Positions 1 through 9,359 of a DNA stretch of 64,000 bases are shown here, one piece after another. The stretch is taken from NCBI GenBank assembly GCA_035547395.1, contig DASZVA010000016.1, forward strand, positions 59,127-123,126, read 5' to 3'. This stretch comes from CALREJ01 sp035547395 (lineage in GTDB: Bacteria; Patescibacteriota; Gracilibacteria; Peribacterales; Peribacteraceae). Below the pieces are notes generated by a model, which did no database searches, had not been told where the DNA came from, and was given only the letters and a program-made list of their open reading frames with translations. Each line of letters starts with the position of its first letter. Position 1 is the first letter of the stretch. Position numbers and translations under genes: made by a program.

Positions 1-1738
1 GCGAGGCGCCGGCGAGTTCGGGCAGGTACGTCTTGATGTACAGAAGCGCGTCGAGCTGCTCCCGGGTCAGATCCGTGAACGCTTCTTTTTTCGACAGATC
101 GATGACGCTCTTGCGCATGTCGACGTCGTTCATGTCTTTGTTGAAGTACGACGGGAGAACAATATTTGCACCCTGGGTCTTGATGGTCTTGGTCCAACTG
201 CCGAAAATATTTTTACTGGTCGATGCGAGCTGTCCGTTCGCTTTTTCCTTCGCGAGCGCTTCGTCGTAGGCGTCGATCATCTGGTTCATTTCCCAGACGA
301 TCGTGCGCATCATCTTTTCATCTTTCACTTTCTGGTTGGGCGCGTACGTCTTGTAGACGTCGACGTACTGCGACACGGTGTTCTCGAAACGCTTGTAGAC
401 ATCGGAGTCTTTGAGCACGTCGAATTCCTTGCGCATGGACGCGATGCGCCCCTCCTTGCCGAATATTTTTTCGGCGGTTTTGCGCCAGTCGAACGTCGCG
501 ATGTCCTCCAGGTGCGCGTCGAGATGTTCGACGGGCAATTGCTTCGTCTTGTCGCTCGGCTTCGGGAATTTTTCCTTCGCCGTTTCGTAGGTTTTCAGCG
601 TCGCATTGAGTGCACTGATCGCACGGTTCATGTCGTCAACCGTCTTGCGATCCGTCGGCCAGCCCGTGCGGGACGCTTCATAGTATTCCTGAATGTGCTG
701 CCGGCAGTCCTGCTCGAACGCCTGCCACGGCGCGTATTCGCCGAAATTCTTGCGATCGGCATCGACGGTTTTTGCGTAGCGATCGAATGCCTTGTTGATG
801 ACGTCCTTGTATTCGTTCTCGCGTTCCTTGGTCCAGACGATGCGCGTCCCGGTTTGCTCCTTCGTCGCGCGTCGCTCGGCGGGAGGTGTATTTTGCACGA
901 CGGTTTCCGGCTGTCTCTTCGGCTGCACGGGTACATTCTTCGGAGCGGGCTTTGCAGCGGCGCGCGGCGCGGGATTGGTTGCGATCTTTCTGCCGGTGTT
1001 CGATTGCGCAGCCGCGCGGCTGCCGAGAAGTTCGTGGATGTCGCTCATCGCATTCATCGCCGCCGCGAGCGTTTGCTGATCATTGTCGTTTGTCGCATTC
1101 AGTTTGGGCAAACTTAATTTCGACTGCACGCTGCGATAGATCTCCATCGCCGCCGTCGCCTTGTCCATCATGGCGCGAAGTTCCGCATCGTTCGGATGCG
1201 CTTCCAGCTCGCGCGTACAGACGACGTACTCGTTGATGACTTGTTTGAAGAACGCGATCTGTTTGTCCCATGCCTGACGGTCGATGAGTGTCGCCTGCGC
1301 CTCGAGCCGCGCCTGCTCCGTGGTGATCGCTTCAAGGGATTTTCTTTTTTGATCGATTTTGACTGTCATTCCATCGATGCGGCGGATGCGTTCATCAAGT
1401 CTTTTTGAGAGTCCGTCATACGCATCTTTGGCACGGGCAAGTTTGGTCTGGATAGTATTGATTTGCTGCACCAATCTTTCTTTATCATTCGTGGGTATGC
1501 GGATATCCGTCTTTTGAAATTCCCGCATTTCCTCTTCATATTGATGTATCGCCTGATTAATCAGATCCATGCGTTCTTTCTGCTGCTTCGCTTCGACTTT
1601 TTCCTGCTCCAGAAACATCTGATCTTCATCCACCCCGCGCTTCAGAGCTTTGTACAACTCTGACTCGGTCTGCTTTGGCTGCCGTTCCGGTCCGGATCGT
1701 TCGGGAGTGGGCATAGGAAGATATGTGTATGTTTTCAT
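1..1738 (-). CDS. Large coiled-coil protein, 3' end outside window
   Basis: Open frame of at least 579 codons running off the left edge of the window, so the C-terminus is missing. The N-terminal ~150 residues are charged and helical (heptad-like, rich in E, K, Q, R); an Ala/Pro linker lies near residues 240-285; the remainder is again helical. No signal peptide or membrane segment is seen, so it is probably cytoplasmic. The first ATG is at 1738, but the promoter at 1742-1770 predicts transcription starting only after it, so the in-frame ATG at 1714 is the more likely start. Family and function are not recognised. Confidence 0.75.
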   Translation of the reverse strand, partial: MKTYTYLPMPTPERSGPERQPKQTESELYKALKRGVDEDQMFLEQEKVEAKQQKERMDLINQAIHQYEEEMREFQKTDIRIPTNDKERLVQQINTIQTKLARAKDAYDGLSKRLDERIRRIDGMTVKIDQKRKSLEAITTEQARLEAQATLIDRQAWDKQIAFFKQVINEYVVCTRELEAHPNDAELRAMMDKATAAMEIYRSVQSKLSLPKLNATNDNDQQTLAAAMNAMSDIHELLGSRAAAQSNTGRKIATNPAPRAAAKPAPKNVPVQPKRQPETVVQNTPPAERRATKEQTGTRIVWTKERENEYKDVINKAFDRYAKTVDADRKNFGEYAPWQAFEQDCRQHIQEYYEASRTGWPTDRKTVDDMNRAISALNATLKTYETAKEKFPKPSDKTKQLPVEHLDAHLEDIATFDWRKTAEKIFGKEGRIASMRKEFDVLKDSDVYKRFENTVSQYVDVYKTYAPNQKVKDEKMMRTIVWEMNQMIDAYDEALAKEKANGQLASTSKNIFGSWTKTIKTQGANIVLPSYFNKDMNDVDMRKSVIDLSKKEAFTDLTREQLDALLYIKTYLPELAGAS

Positions 1739-1741
1739 ATA

Positions 1742-1770
1742 ATTATAGCATTTTTGGCCTTTATTGACAA
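1742..1770 (-). promoter_or_regulatory. Sigma70-type promoter of the left-edge gene
   Basis: On the minus strand TTGTCA (1765-1770), a 17-nt spacer and a perfect TATAAT (1742-1747). The predicted start of transcription (~1735) lies inside the first possible ATG codon, which favours the downstream ATG at 1714. Confidence 0.75.
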
Positions 1771-1775
1771 CAGTG

Positions 1776-1807
1776 AAAAAGGGGCTCGTACGCATAGTAC
1801 GAACCCC
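1776..1807 (-). terminator. Intrinsic terminator of the 1832-3682 operon
   Basis: GGGG-CTCGTAC inverted repeat at 1781-1807 with a 4-nt loop; on the minus strand the stem is followed by five T (1776-1780). It directly precedes the promoter of the next minus-strand gene. Confidence 0.85.
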
Positions 1808-1831
1808 AGGAAAGGGGGAAACGGGTTACTA

Positions 1832-2482
1832 CTACTGATAGCCGAAGGCCCGCGGGAACACCCGCCCCAGCAGTCTGCCGATAAGCGTTCGCGGCTGGGT
1901 TGCCGCATCCGCCATTTGCGCGTAAGCGAGAGCCTGCTGATTCTCCTGGCGCAGCTGATTCGCCAGGGTATACAGCTGGGCTTTCTCCTGCTCGGTCACG
2001 GCCAACTGCTTGGCCGCTTCCTCGAGCTTGAGGGCGAGCGTGTTGAGCTCCTGTCTCGTGACTCCCTGGCTGGAGAGAATCTTGGCGATGATGACATCCG
2101 TGTCATCCTGCCGTTTTTCGAGCTTATCCAGACGCTGGTCACCCTGATCCATCAGGGATTCGATGTTATCCGCGCGGTCGATGAGCACGTCGAGCGCGCT
2201 CTCCATCTTCCGCAGGTGTCCGAAGAGCTTGCGCTTCTCGGGCCCCGTCAGCGTGATGGGTTCATCGTCCGTGTCATACGCATCAGACGACATCCGCGGC
2301 GGCGCCTGCCGTTTCGGCCTGGACGATCGCGACGATTGGGGTCGGCTGCGCAAATCCCGTTCAGCGCTTTCCGGCATGGGCGGACCGATGCCTCCTCCCG
2401 GAACGGAAAGAAACTGCGGACCCGCCGCCTGCACCTGCGTTGCCGCAAGCACGAGCATGCAAAAAATCAGCGTGTTCTTCAT
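1832..2482 (-). CDS. Secreted coiled-coil protein
   Basis: 216 aa. Residues 1-19 form a signal peptide with an AQA-type cleavage site (VQAAG), followed by a Pro/Arg/Ser-rich stretch of about 55 residues and a long amphipathic helix from about residue 80 to 205 with many E, K, Q and L, likely a coiled coil. It is the second gene of an operon: its ATG is 3 nt after the TAG of the 2486-3682 gene, and a clear Shine-Dalgarno (AAGGAG, 9 nt upstream) lies inside the end of that gene. Family not recognised; both operon products are exported, so a joint role at the cell surface is inferred. Confidence 0.8.
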   Translation of the reverse strand: MKNTLIFCMLVLAATQVQAAGPQFLSVPGGGIGPPMPESAERDLRSRPQSSRSSRPKRQAPPRMSSDAYDTDDEPITLTGPEKRKLFGHLRKMESALDVLIDRADNIESLMDQGDQRLDKLEKRQDDTDVIIAKILSSQGVTRQELNTLALKLEEAAKQLAVTEQEKAQLYTLANQLRQENQQALAYAQMADAATQPRTLIGRLLGRVFPRAFGYQ

Positions 2483-2485
2483 GAT

Positions 2486-3682
2486 CTATCGTCTCCTTTT
2501 TTTGAGATTGAGAGTGATGGGGCCCGGTATTTGATCCTCAGACGGATCAATTGTCGGCGACGGCGGAACTGAATTCAGATCTTCATCATCCACAGCCGGC
2601 GGAACGGGCGGCGGAAGCTCCTCTTTCGTAAGTCCGGGATTTCGCGACAGTGCACCATTTTGCTGCGGAACAGCGCAGGTACCTTGCGGCATTGCACAGG
2701 TACGCGGAGCGGAGCATGCAGTCGGTGCCGCGCACGATGCCGCGGACTGCGGAACGCAGTACGGAGCGCAGTAGCTGCCTCCGCCGCCCCCGCCTAAAAA
2801 GATGAAGGACGGGAACGAGAAACTGCTTGCCGAAGCGGACGCGGATGCCGATGCAGACGCCGATGCTCCTCCACCAAAGTGGTGATGATGCACAGGCGGC
2901 GGTCCCCACGGATTGCGTGATGGTCCGAAGGGATTAACGGATCCGCTGTGATGTGCCACCGGCGGACCAATCGCTCCACCATGAACTCCGTACGCAGGAC
3001 CCATGGCATGCACGCCGTGAGCTCCCGCCGCGTGCCAAATACCACCTGACGCACCCATTGCGTGGTGCATTCCGTGGATACCAGTCCATGGACTGATGGA
3101 CTGAATGGCGTGATGCGCGTGATGCGCGACGTGCGCATGTGCGACTGCCGACGCGCCCGCATGGGCGCCGCCGATACCCGCACTTACACCGAATCCTATC
3201 CCGAGTCCCACCAGCAATCCGACGAAAAAATACCTTCGCTGGGATCGCCGGATGTTTCCCGGTAAGCGCTGCAAGATGCAGTTGGCCTGCTGGATGTAGC
3301 ACAATGCTTCCTGCATCGTGCCGCGAATGACGACGAACTCGCCATTCACGACCTTAATCCTCGAGGCGAATTCCTCCATGAACATGCAGTATTGGCTGAT
3401 TTCAGCCTGAAACTGCTCTTCATTTTGGAGAATCGTTCCGAGGATCTCCTGCTGCTTGTCCGTGCGCTCGTTGAGCGCGATCATCCGACCCAGCTGCACG
3501 CCGAGCCGGTACTTCTGGTTCTCCTGCCATTCATCAATATAGAAGATCTTGTCTTCGATCCTCTCCAGACCGGCGAACAGTTTCGCCTTGTCGTCCTCCT
3601 CTCCCGCCCGCACGACGTGCGGTGGGAAAAGGTTTGCGCACAAGGCGAGAATCGCCAAGTGCACTCCGAGTGTCCGTCTCAT
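2486..3682 (-). CDS. Exported His/Gly/Ala- and Cys-rich low-complexity protein
   Basis: 398 aa from the ATG at 3682, chosen because GAGAGGTGG sits 4 nt upstream and a signal peptide follows at once (residues 1-27); an upstream in-frame ATG at 3721 lacks both. Then: a helical charged region (about 28-145), a Gly-rich hydrophobic segment (about 150-172, probable membrane anchor), a His/Ala/Gly-rich tract with repeated HxxHH groups (about 175-265), a Ser-Ala dipeptide run, a Gly run, a segment with Cys about every 6-8 residues (about 300-345), and a Pro/Asp tail. No known family. Metal binding by the His/Cys tracts is only a guess. First gene of the operon with the 1832-2482 gene. Confidence 0.75.
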   Translation of the reverse strand: MRRTLGVHLAILALCANLFPPHVVRAGEEDDKAKLFAGLERIEDKIFYIDEWQENQKYRLGVQLGRMIALNERTDKQQEILGTILQNEEQFQAEISQYCMFMEEFASRIKVVNGEFVVIRGTMQEALCYIQQANCILQRLPGNIRRSQRRYFFVGLLVGLGIGFGVSAGIGGAHAGASAVAHAHVAHHAHHAIQSISPWTGIHGMHHAMGASGGIWHAAGAHGVHAMGPAYGVHGGAIGPPVAHHSGSVNPFGPSRNPWGPPPVHHHHFGGGASASASASASASASSFSFPSFIFLGGGGGGSYCAPYCVPQSAASCAAPTACSAPRTCAMPQGTCAVPQQNGALSRNPGLTKEELPPPVPPAVDDEDLNSVPPSPTIDPSEDQIPGPITLNLKKRRR

Positions 3683-3727
3683 CTGCCACCTCTCTTCCTT
3701 TAGTAAAATTGTTTCCCCCATGACTTT

Positions 3728-3750
3728 CTGCAGACAAACAATGTCTGCAG
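3728..3750. promoter_or_regulatory. Perfect 9-bp inverted repeat upstream of the His/Cys-rich protein operon
   Basis: CTGCAGACA, 5-nt spacer, TGTCTGCAG, about 45 nt upstream of the 3682 start codon. A possible minus-strand promoter (TTGTTG, 17 nt, TATAAA) lies further upstream, so this would be in the 5' leader as an operator or RNA hairpin. No T-run follows, so it is not a terminator. Confidence 0.5.
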
Positions 3751-4021
3751 GACATCATGGGGATCGCGATGTTGTCAAAGAGCAAGTGCGCGATCCTGCC
3801 ACTGTTTTATATTTTTGTCAAAAATCGACAACAAGCCTGATTTGCAAACCTCTCGGCTCGTTCAGGCAATATTTGTGAAAGATAATTGATTGATGACTTT
3901 TATAAATCAGTCATGTTTTTCTGACAGATAGACAGATCGACGAAATTTGACAAACATGAAAATACTATGTACGTTCGACAACTTTTTCTTCCTTTTGCCT
4001 CTCTTTTTTCCCTCCCTTCCT

Positions 4022-7000
4022 ATGGTCAGGCTGTCCCGTTCCACCCTGCTTCCCGTGATCGTCTTTGCGATCGGAAGCATTATGCTGGCAGGCTTTGCGG
4101 TCTGGCAGTCGTCTCCGCAGGCACATGCGGAACAAACCGCGTCCGGTCCATACGGAAACCGTCCGGATACGGTCGACCTCAGCAATGCATATAACCCGCC
4201 GGCCGTCTACGTCGACGGTCAGGTGACGGTGCAGAGAGACGGACGCATGCTGACCGGCACGTTCCCGGTTCTCAATAATGACAGCGATATTCTGGGCGAT
4301 CTCCAGTATCGCATCGAAGTGTACGGAGACATGAAGGGACAGGAAGGCAGCGGCGATCCGCAGGTGCTGCTCGCTCGCTCGCAGGCATTCGATCTGCCGT
4401 CGCTCCTGCCGCAGGAGAGCAAGCAGATTTCCTATTCCTATGACATGCCGGATCTGCCGAATGGCGCATACGTGGTGCAGGTGCAGATTCTGCACGCACG
4501 CGGACGCGAACTGGGCTGGGGCCGCGCAACGTTCGAAGTGCAAGACGGGACGGATTCCTTCGCGCATTTCTACAGCAGCAACATCATCCTGCCGGAATTT
4601 CAGAATCAGGAAGTGGAGGGCATCTCGGGACCGAACGTGAACGGAGGCAGCACGTTTTCCATCGAGGCGAATGCCGTGAACGTCACCGATCACGCGGTGA
4701 CGGGACGGCCGGTGCTCGACATCTATTCCTTCGATGAATCGCGTCAGAAGATCGGCCAACTCGTCTTTGATCCGATCACGCTGCAACCGGGCGAAGAGAA
4801 GAAAGTCATTTTCCCGGTCACGGCGCAGAACGCCGCCGGCATCTACGTCGGCGATCTCACGCTGCAGAAAAATGACAAAACGGTTTCTTCGATCGGCCAG
4901 TACCGCTGGGTCGTTCGCGGCATGTCCGCGGATGTTCTGTCCGCTCGCATCGCGGCGCTCACTACGACGAAGGGATCCAGCACGCTGGCGCGCGTCGAGT
5001 ACGTCGGGCCGGCGGATGCCGAGACGAGCGGGGTGGGACAGATGACGATTGAATTGAATGATGAAAAGGGACTGCTCGCCAGCATCACCGAACCGAATGT
5101 GAAGCTGACCGACGGCGTCGGCGTCGGCATGGCGAAGCTGACCCTCACGCGCGATCTGGTCGGCTCGCCGTCACTGCACGTGACGATCGACACGACGGAC
5201 GGAAAGACGCTGACGGATTACACGGCGGGCACCACGCTCAATGCCGCACAGATCAAGAGCGCGTCACAAAGCAATCACTGGCAGCTGTGGCTGCGCTGGT
5301 ACACGAACTACCGGTATCTGATTCTTGCACTGCTGCTGATCACGCTTGCTGCTTCCATTTTCTACATCGCGCGCCGCGCGATCCTTCATACCCTGAAACT
5401 CGATCGCGCCTTCAAGGCCGTGACGTCGGGACTGCTCGTCGTGAGCACATTCCTGATGTCATCGCCTCTTGCCGCGGCGAACGGCATCGACGTCTTCACC
5501 GCGATCACGCTGCACCAGAACGCCATCTACAACGGCGACCCGAACAAGGAATACCAGTACTGGGGCGCGATCTGGGAATCACCGATCGTGGCACTGTTCG
5601 TCAACCAGCCGATCCACGATGCTCCCGCGGGAACGTACCAGTGCAACGGTTCGATTCCGCTCGAGTACCGCGTCGATTACGCCGCCTGCAAGAACGCGAC
5701 GACGGCGACGCGTGTCATCGGTCGTTTCGACGCCAACGGCGGCAAGCAGACGTCGCTGCTCGGCAGCAACGCCAACTGGGTGAAAGTCTACGACAATCAA
5801 TTCACGGATCCTCCGCATTGCAACGCCGCGGGATGCATCTTCTCCAAGACCTTCAACGCGACGGTGAACTTGAGCGGGCTGTCGCCCTCTGCCACCGCAA
5901 CCACGCTGCAGGTGGTGGTGAAGCACAACCCGTATGAGGACGGCACGCACGGCGTCCCGAACGACGTCGTCAGCCTGAATGACGAATACTTCCAGCGTAA
6001 GTTCGCGGCCGCAGTGAACCTCTTCATCAACTGTGCCTCTCCGCTGGCCGACGTGACGATTCAGAAATCCGGACCGGCGACGATCCAGCAGGGCAACACG
6101 ATCTCCTACTCGCTGATCGCCAAGAACAACGGACCCGCGACCGCACAGAACGTGAACGTCACCGACGCAATTCCGGCGGGACTCAGCTACCTTCCGGGAC
6201 AATCGGACGGACGCTGCAGCCAGCAGGGAAACAATGTCGTTTGTTCGCTGGGCTCGATGACGAGCGGCCAGCAGACGTCGATCAATCTCACGTTCCAGTC
6301 GTCGCAACAGACGACGTGCGGACCGCTGACGAACGTCGCAAACATCTCGACCACGACGCAGGAATCAAATGCGAATAACAATTCGAGTCAGTTCACGACG
6401 CAGGTGCAGTGCCAGCCGCAGGTCGGTTGCATCAACGTGACGAAGATCGCGTACGACGCGAATGGTAACGTGATGTCGCCCGTGCCGCAGTTCCAGTTCC
6501 AGCTTGATAACGGCGCGTCCGCCTTCAACGATCAGTCGGGTCACACGAGTTTCCAGAACGTCCCGGTCGGTCAGCACAACGTCACGGAAGTGCAGCAGAG
6601 CGGCTGGACGATGCAGAGCGGCAACGGTTCCGTGAACGTCGTCGCCGGCAACGCCTGCGCGCAGGTCACGTTCATCAACCGGCAGAACCCGGCGAGCAGT
6701 TCGTCCTCCGCTACGCCCTACACCGACGTCACTGTTCAGAAGACCGGTGATTCGTTCGTGCAGCAGGGAAACGTGATCCACTACACGCTCACGGCCGGCA
6801 ACATCGGTCAGAACCCGGCACAGAATGTGGTCGTCACCGATCAAATCCCGAACGGACTGACTTACATTCAGACCGACGGCCGCTGCAATCTGCAGGGAAG
6901 CAGCGTGCGCTGTAACCTCGGAACCTTGAACGTCGGTCAGCAGACGACGATCAATCTGCAGTTCCAAACGTCGCAGCAGACGAGCTGCGGACCGGTCACG

Positions 7001-9298
7001 AACGTTGCCACGATCTCGACCACGACGCCCGAGACGAACACGGGAAACAACTCGAGTTCGTACCAGACACAGGTGCAGTGCCAGGCGTCGTCTTCGTCGC
7101 AGCCGCCGCAGCCGGGATGCATCAACATCACGAAAGTCGCGTTGAATCCGGTGGGCAGTTCCCTCTCCCCCGTTCCCCAGTTCCAGTTCTTCCTCGACGG
7201 ATCGCAGCAGACGTTCAACGATGCGTCCGGTCATGCGAGTTTCCAGAGCGTGACGGCAGGCACGCACACGGTGACGGAAATGATTCCGACGGGCTGGAGC
7301 CAATTAAGCGTCGTGCCGGCAAACGGCGTCGTGACGGTGCAGCCGGGATCGAACTGCGCGCAGGTGACGTTCACCAACCGGCAAAATCCCCTCTCATCGA
7401 GCAGTTCTTCGTCGTCGGTGACGCCCTACACGGACGTGACGATCCAGAAGACCGGCGATGCATCCGTCTCTCCGGGCGGCATCATTCATTACGCGCTGAC
7501 GGCCAGCAATATCGGACAGAACGCGGCACAGAACGTGACCGTGAATGATCAAATTCCGAGCGGATTGAGTTATCTCTCCAATCAATCGGACAATCGCTGC
7601 AGTCAGCAGGGGAACACGATCGTCTGTAATCTCGGTGCGCTGAACGTCGGCCAGCAGACCACGATCAACCTGCAGTTCCAGACGTCGCAGCAGATGGCCT
7701 GCGGACCTATCACGAACGTTGCAACGATCTCGACGAGCACGCCCGAGACGAACACGGGCAACAACTCGAGCCAGTACACGACGCAGGTGCAGTGTCAGGC
7801 GTCTTCGAGTTCGATCCCGACGCAGACCGGTTGTATCGACGTGCTGAAGGAAGCATTCGATCCGAACGGCAACGAACTCAATACAGTACCGCAGTTCCAG
7901 TTCTTCCTTGACGGTACGAATCCGATGTACAACGACAGCACGGGGCATCTGCGCTTTAGTAACGTCACGCCGGGAACGCATACGGTGAGCGAACTCGTGC
8001 CGAACGGCTGGTCGCAGTATCTGGTGACGCCGGTAAACGGAGTGGTGTACGTGCAGCCGGGCGGAAGCTGCGTGGGGGTGACATTCAAGAACCGGCAGAA
8101 CGCGCTCTCGAGCAGTTCATCGTCCGCGAACGGTTGCATCGACATTTATAAAACCGCGGTCGATCAGAACAACAATCAAATCTACTATGTGCCGTCCTTC
8201 ACCTTCACGCTCGACAATAATCAGAACGCGACGAACGATTCCAGCGGACACGCGCACTTCGACAATGTCACCGCGGGTCAGCACACCATCTCAGAAAACG
8301 TGCAAAACGGATGGTCCATGGTGTCGATGAGTCCCCAGAACGGTTACGTGAACGTGACGCCGGGCGGAGCGTGCGCCGCGGTCTACATCCGCAATCAGCA
8401 GTACGGCGGCGGCACGAATCTGACGATCACGAAGGACGACGGCAGATCGCAAGTGCAGCCGGGCGATCATCTGACCTACACGATCCGCGTGACGAACAAC
8501 GGTTCCAACGATGCAAACAACGTGACGGTCACCGATTCGCTTCCGAACGGATTGACCGCACGCAATGCGTCCAACGGCGGATACGTGAACAATCAGTACG
8601 TGACGTGGAACAACTTGTATATTCCGGCCTTCAGTTCGCGCACGCTGACGCTCAACGCCGACGTCGATAACGACGCCTCCGGAAATCTCACGAACCGCGC
8701 GCAGATCAATAACGGGCCGACCGCGTTCGACACCGACTACGTCGAACAGAACATCAGCACCTCGCTCAGCCTGACCAAGACCGCGAGCACGCAGGAGGTC
8801 TTCCCCGGCGGCACGATCGAATACACGGTGCAGCTGCGCAACACCGGCAATGGCACCATCCAGAATCTGCGCGTGACCGACAACCTGCCGCAGGACGTGA
8901 ACGTCGTCGATGACGGAGGAGCGGATCAGCATAACGGCAATCAGCTCGAGTGGAACATCGGCTCGCTGAGCCAGAACGCTATTCGCACGATCACCTATCG
9001 CATCATCCTCGGCGGCTCCTGGCAGCCCGGAAGCAACGTGGTGAACAGCGTCGAAGCGCGCGCCGATAACGGCATCGACGAACATGCGTCGACGACCGTG
9101 CAGGTGATCGGCATGCTGCCGCAGACGGGATTCCCCGGTATGCAGAATCCTCCGACTGTCCATCTGCATCCGATCACGACCGGCACGCAGGGCTCAAACG
9201 GCATGCCATTCTCCCCGCTCTTCGTCTGGCTCGCGTTTGCCGGACTCGCCGCGGGCATCGGCGGAGGATTCATGCGCCGCTATCTCGTCGGATTCTGA
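4022..9298 (+). CDS. Giant DUF11 / Cna-B-like repeat surface protein with LPQTG motif
   Basis: 1758 aa from the ATG at 4022 (an upstream start at 3947 overlaps a TTGACA box). Layout: N-terminal membrane/signal segment (about 8-30); extracellular region; membrane segment about 430-452; short basic loop; a second signal-like hydrophobic segment about 475-497 ending in AAA; then alternating DUF11 domains (about 676, 900, 1135, 1464, 1580) and Cna-B/prealbumin-like domains (about 802, 1032, 1269, 1371) joined by Ser-rich linkers; LPQTG near 1699; C-terminal membrane segment and RR tail. DUF11 modules share near-identical cores (GQQTTINLQFQ). Likely a long surface adhesin. The start follows a ~40-nt pyrimidine-rich leader without Shine-Dalgarno. 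Anchoring by a sortase is inferred; none is seen here. Confidence 0.88.
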   Translation: MVRLSRSTLLPVIVFAIGSIMLAGFAVWQSSPQAHAEQTASGPYGNRPDTVDLSNAYNPPAVYVDGQVTVQRDGRMLTGTFPVLNNDSDILGDLQYRIEVYGDMKGQEGSGDPQVLLARSQAFDLPSLLPQESKQISYSYDMPDLPNGAYVVQVQILHARGRELGWGRATFEVQDGTDSFAHFYSSNIILPEFQNQEVEGISGPNVNGGSTFSIEANAVNVTDHAVTGRPVLDIYSFDESRQKIGQLVFDPITLQPGEEKKVIFPVTAQNAAGIYVGDLTLQKNDKTVSSIGQYRWVVRGMSADVLSARIAALTTTKGSSTLARVEYVGPADAETSGVGQMTIELNDEKGLLASITEPNVKLTDGVGVGMAKLTLTRDLVGSPSLHVTIDTTDGKTLTDYTAGTTLNAAQIKSASQSNHWQLWLRWYTNYRYLILALLLITLAASIFYIARRAILHTLKLDRAFKAVTSGLLVVSTFLMSSPLAAANGIDVFTAITLHQNAIYNGDPNKEYQYWGAIWESPIVALFVNQPIHDAPAGTYQCNGSIPLEYRVDYAACKNATTATRVIGRFDANGGKQTSLLGSNANWVKVYDNQFTDPPHCNAAGCIFSKTFNATVNLSGLSPSATATTLQVVVKHNPYEDGTHGVPNDVVSLNDEYFQRKFAAAVNLFINCASPLADVTIQKSGPATIQQGNTISYSLIAKNNGPATAQNVNVTDAIPAGLSYLPGQSDGRCSQQGNNVVCSLGSMTSGQQTSINLTFQSSQQTTCGPLTNVANISTTTQESNANNNSSQFTTQVQCQPQVGCINVTKIAYDANGNVMSPVPQFQFQLDNGASAFNDQSGHTSFQNVPVGQHNVTEVQQSGWTMQSGNGSVNVVAGNACAQVTFINRQNPASSSSSATPYTDVTVQKTGDSFVQQGNVIHYTLTAGNIGQNPAQNVVVTDQIPNGLTYIQTDGRCNLQGSSVRCNLGTLNVGQQTTINLQFQTSQQTSCGPVTNVATISTTTPETNTGNNSSSYQTQVQCQASSSSQPPQPGCINITKVALNPVGSSLSPVPQFQFFLDGSQQTFNDASGHASFQSVTAGTHTVTEMIPTGWSQLSVVPANGVVTVQPGSNCAQVTFTNRQNPLSSSSSSSSVTPYTDVTIQKTGDASVSPGGIIHYALTASNIGQNAAQNVTVNDQIPSGLSYLSNQSDNRCSQQGNTIVCNLGALNVGQQTTINLQFQTSQQMACGPITNVATISTSTPETNTGNNSSQYTTQVQCQASSSSIPTQTGCIDVLKEAFDPNGNELNTVPQFQFFLDGTNPMYNDSTGHLRFSNVTPGTHTVSELVPNGWSQYLVTPVNGVVYVQPGGSCVGVTFKNRQNALSSSSSSANGCIDIYKTAVDQNNNQIYYVPSFTFTLDNNQNATNDSSGHAHFDNVTAGQHTISENVQNGWSMVSMSPQNGYVNVTPGGACAAVYIRNQQYGGGTNLTITKDDGRSQVQPGDHLTYTIRVTNNGSNDANNVTVTDSLPNGLTARNASNGGYVNNQYVTWNNLYIPAFSSRTLTLNADVDNDASGNLTNRAQINNGPTAFDTDYVEQNISTSLSLTKTASTQEVFPGGTIEYTVQLRNTGNGTIQNLRVTDNLPQDVNVVDDGGADQHNGNQLEWNIGSLSQNAIRTITYRIILGGSWQPGSNVVNSVEARADNGIDEHASTTVQVIGMLPQTGFPGMQNPPTVHLHPITTGTQGSNGMPFSPLFVWLAFAGLAAGIGGGFMRRYLVGF

Positions 9299-9321
9299 GA
9301 AAGTAACAAACATCTCTTAAA

Positions 9322-9350
9322 AAAATCCCCTCACCTGAGGGGATTTTTGA
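9322..9350. terminator. Bidirectional intrinsic terminator
   Basis: AAAAATCCCCTCA / TGAGGGGATTTTT hairpin between the convergent adhesin and TrmB-type genes; A-run on one side and T-run on the other serve both strands. Confidence 0.92.
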
Positions 9351-9359
9351 TTCTCATGA

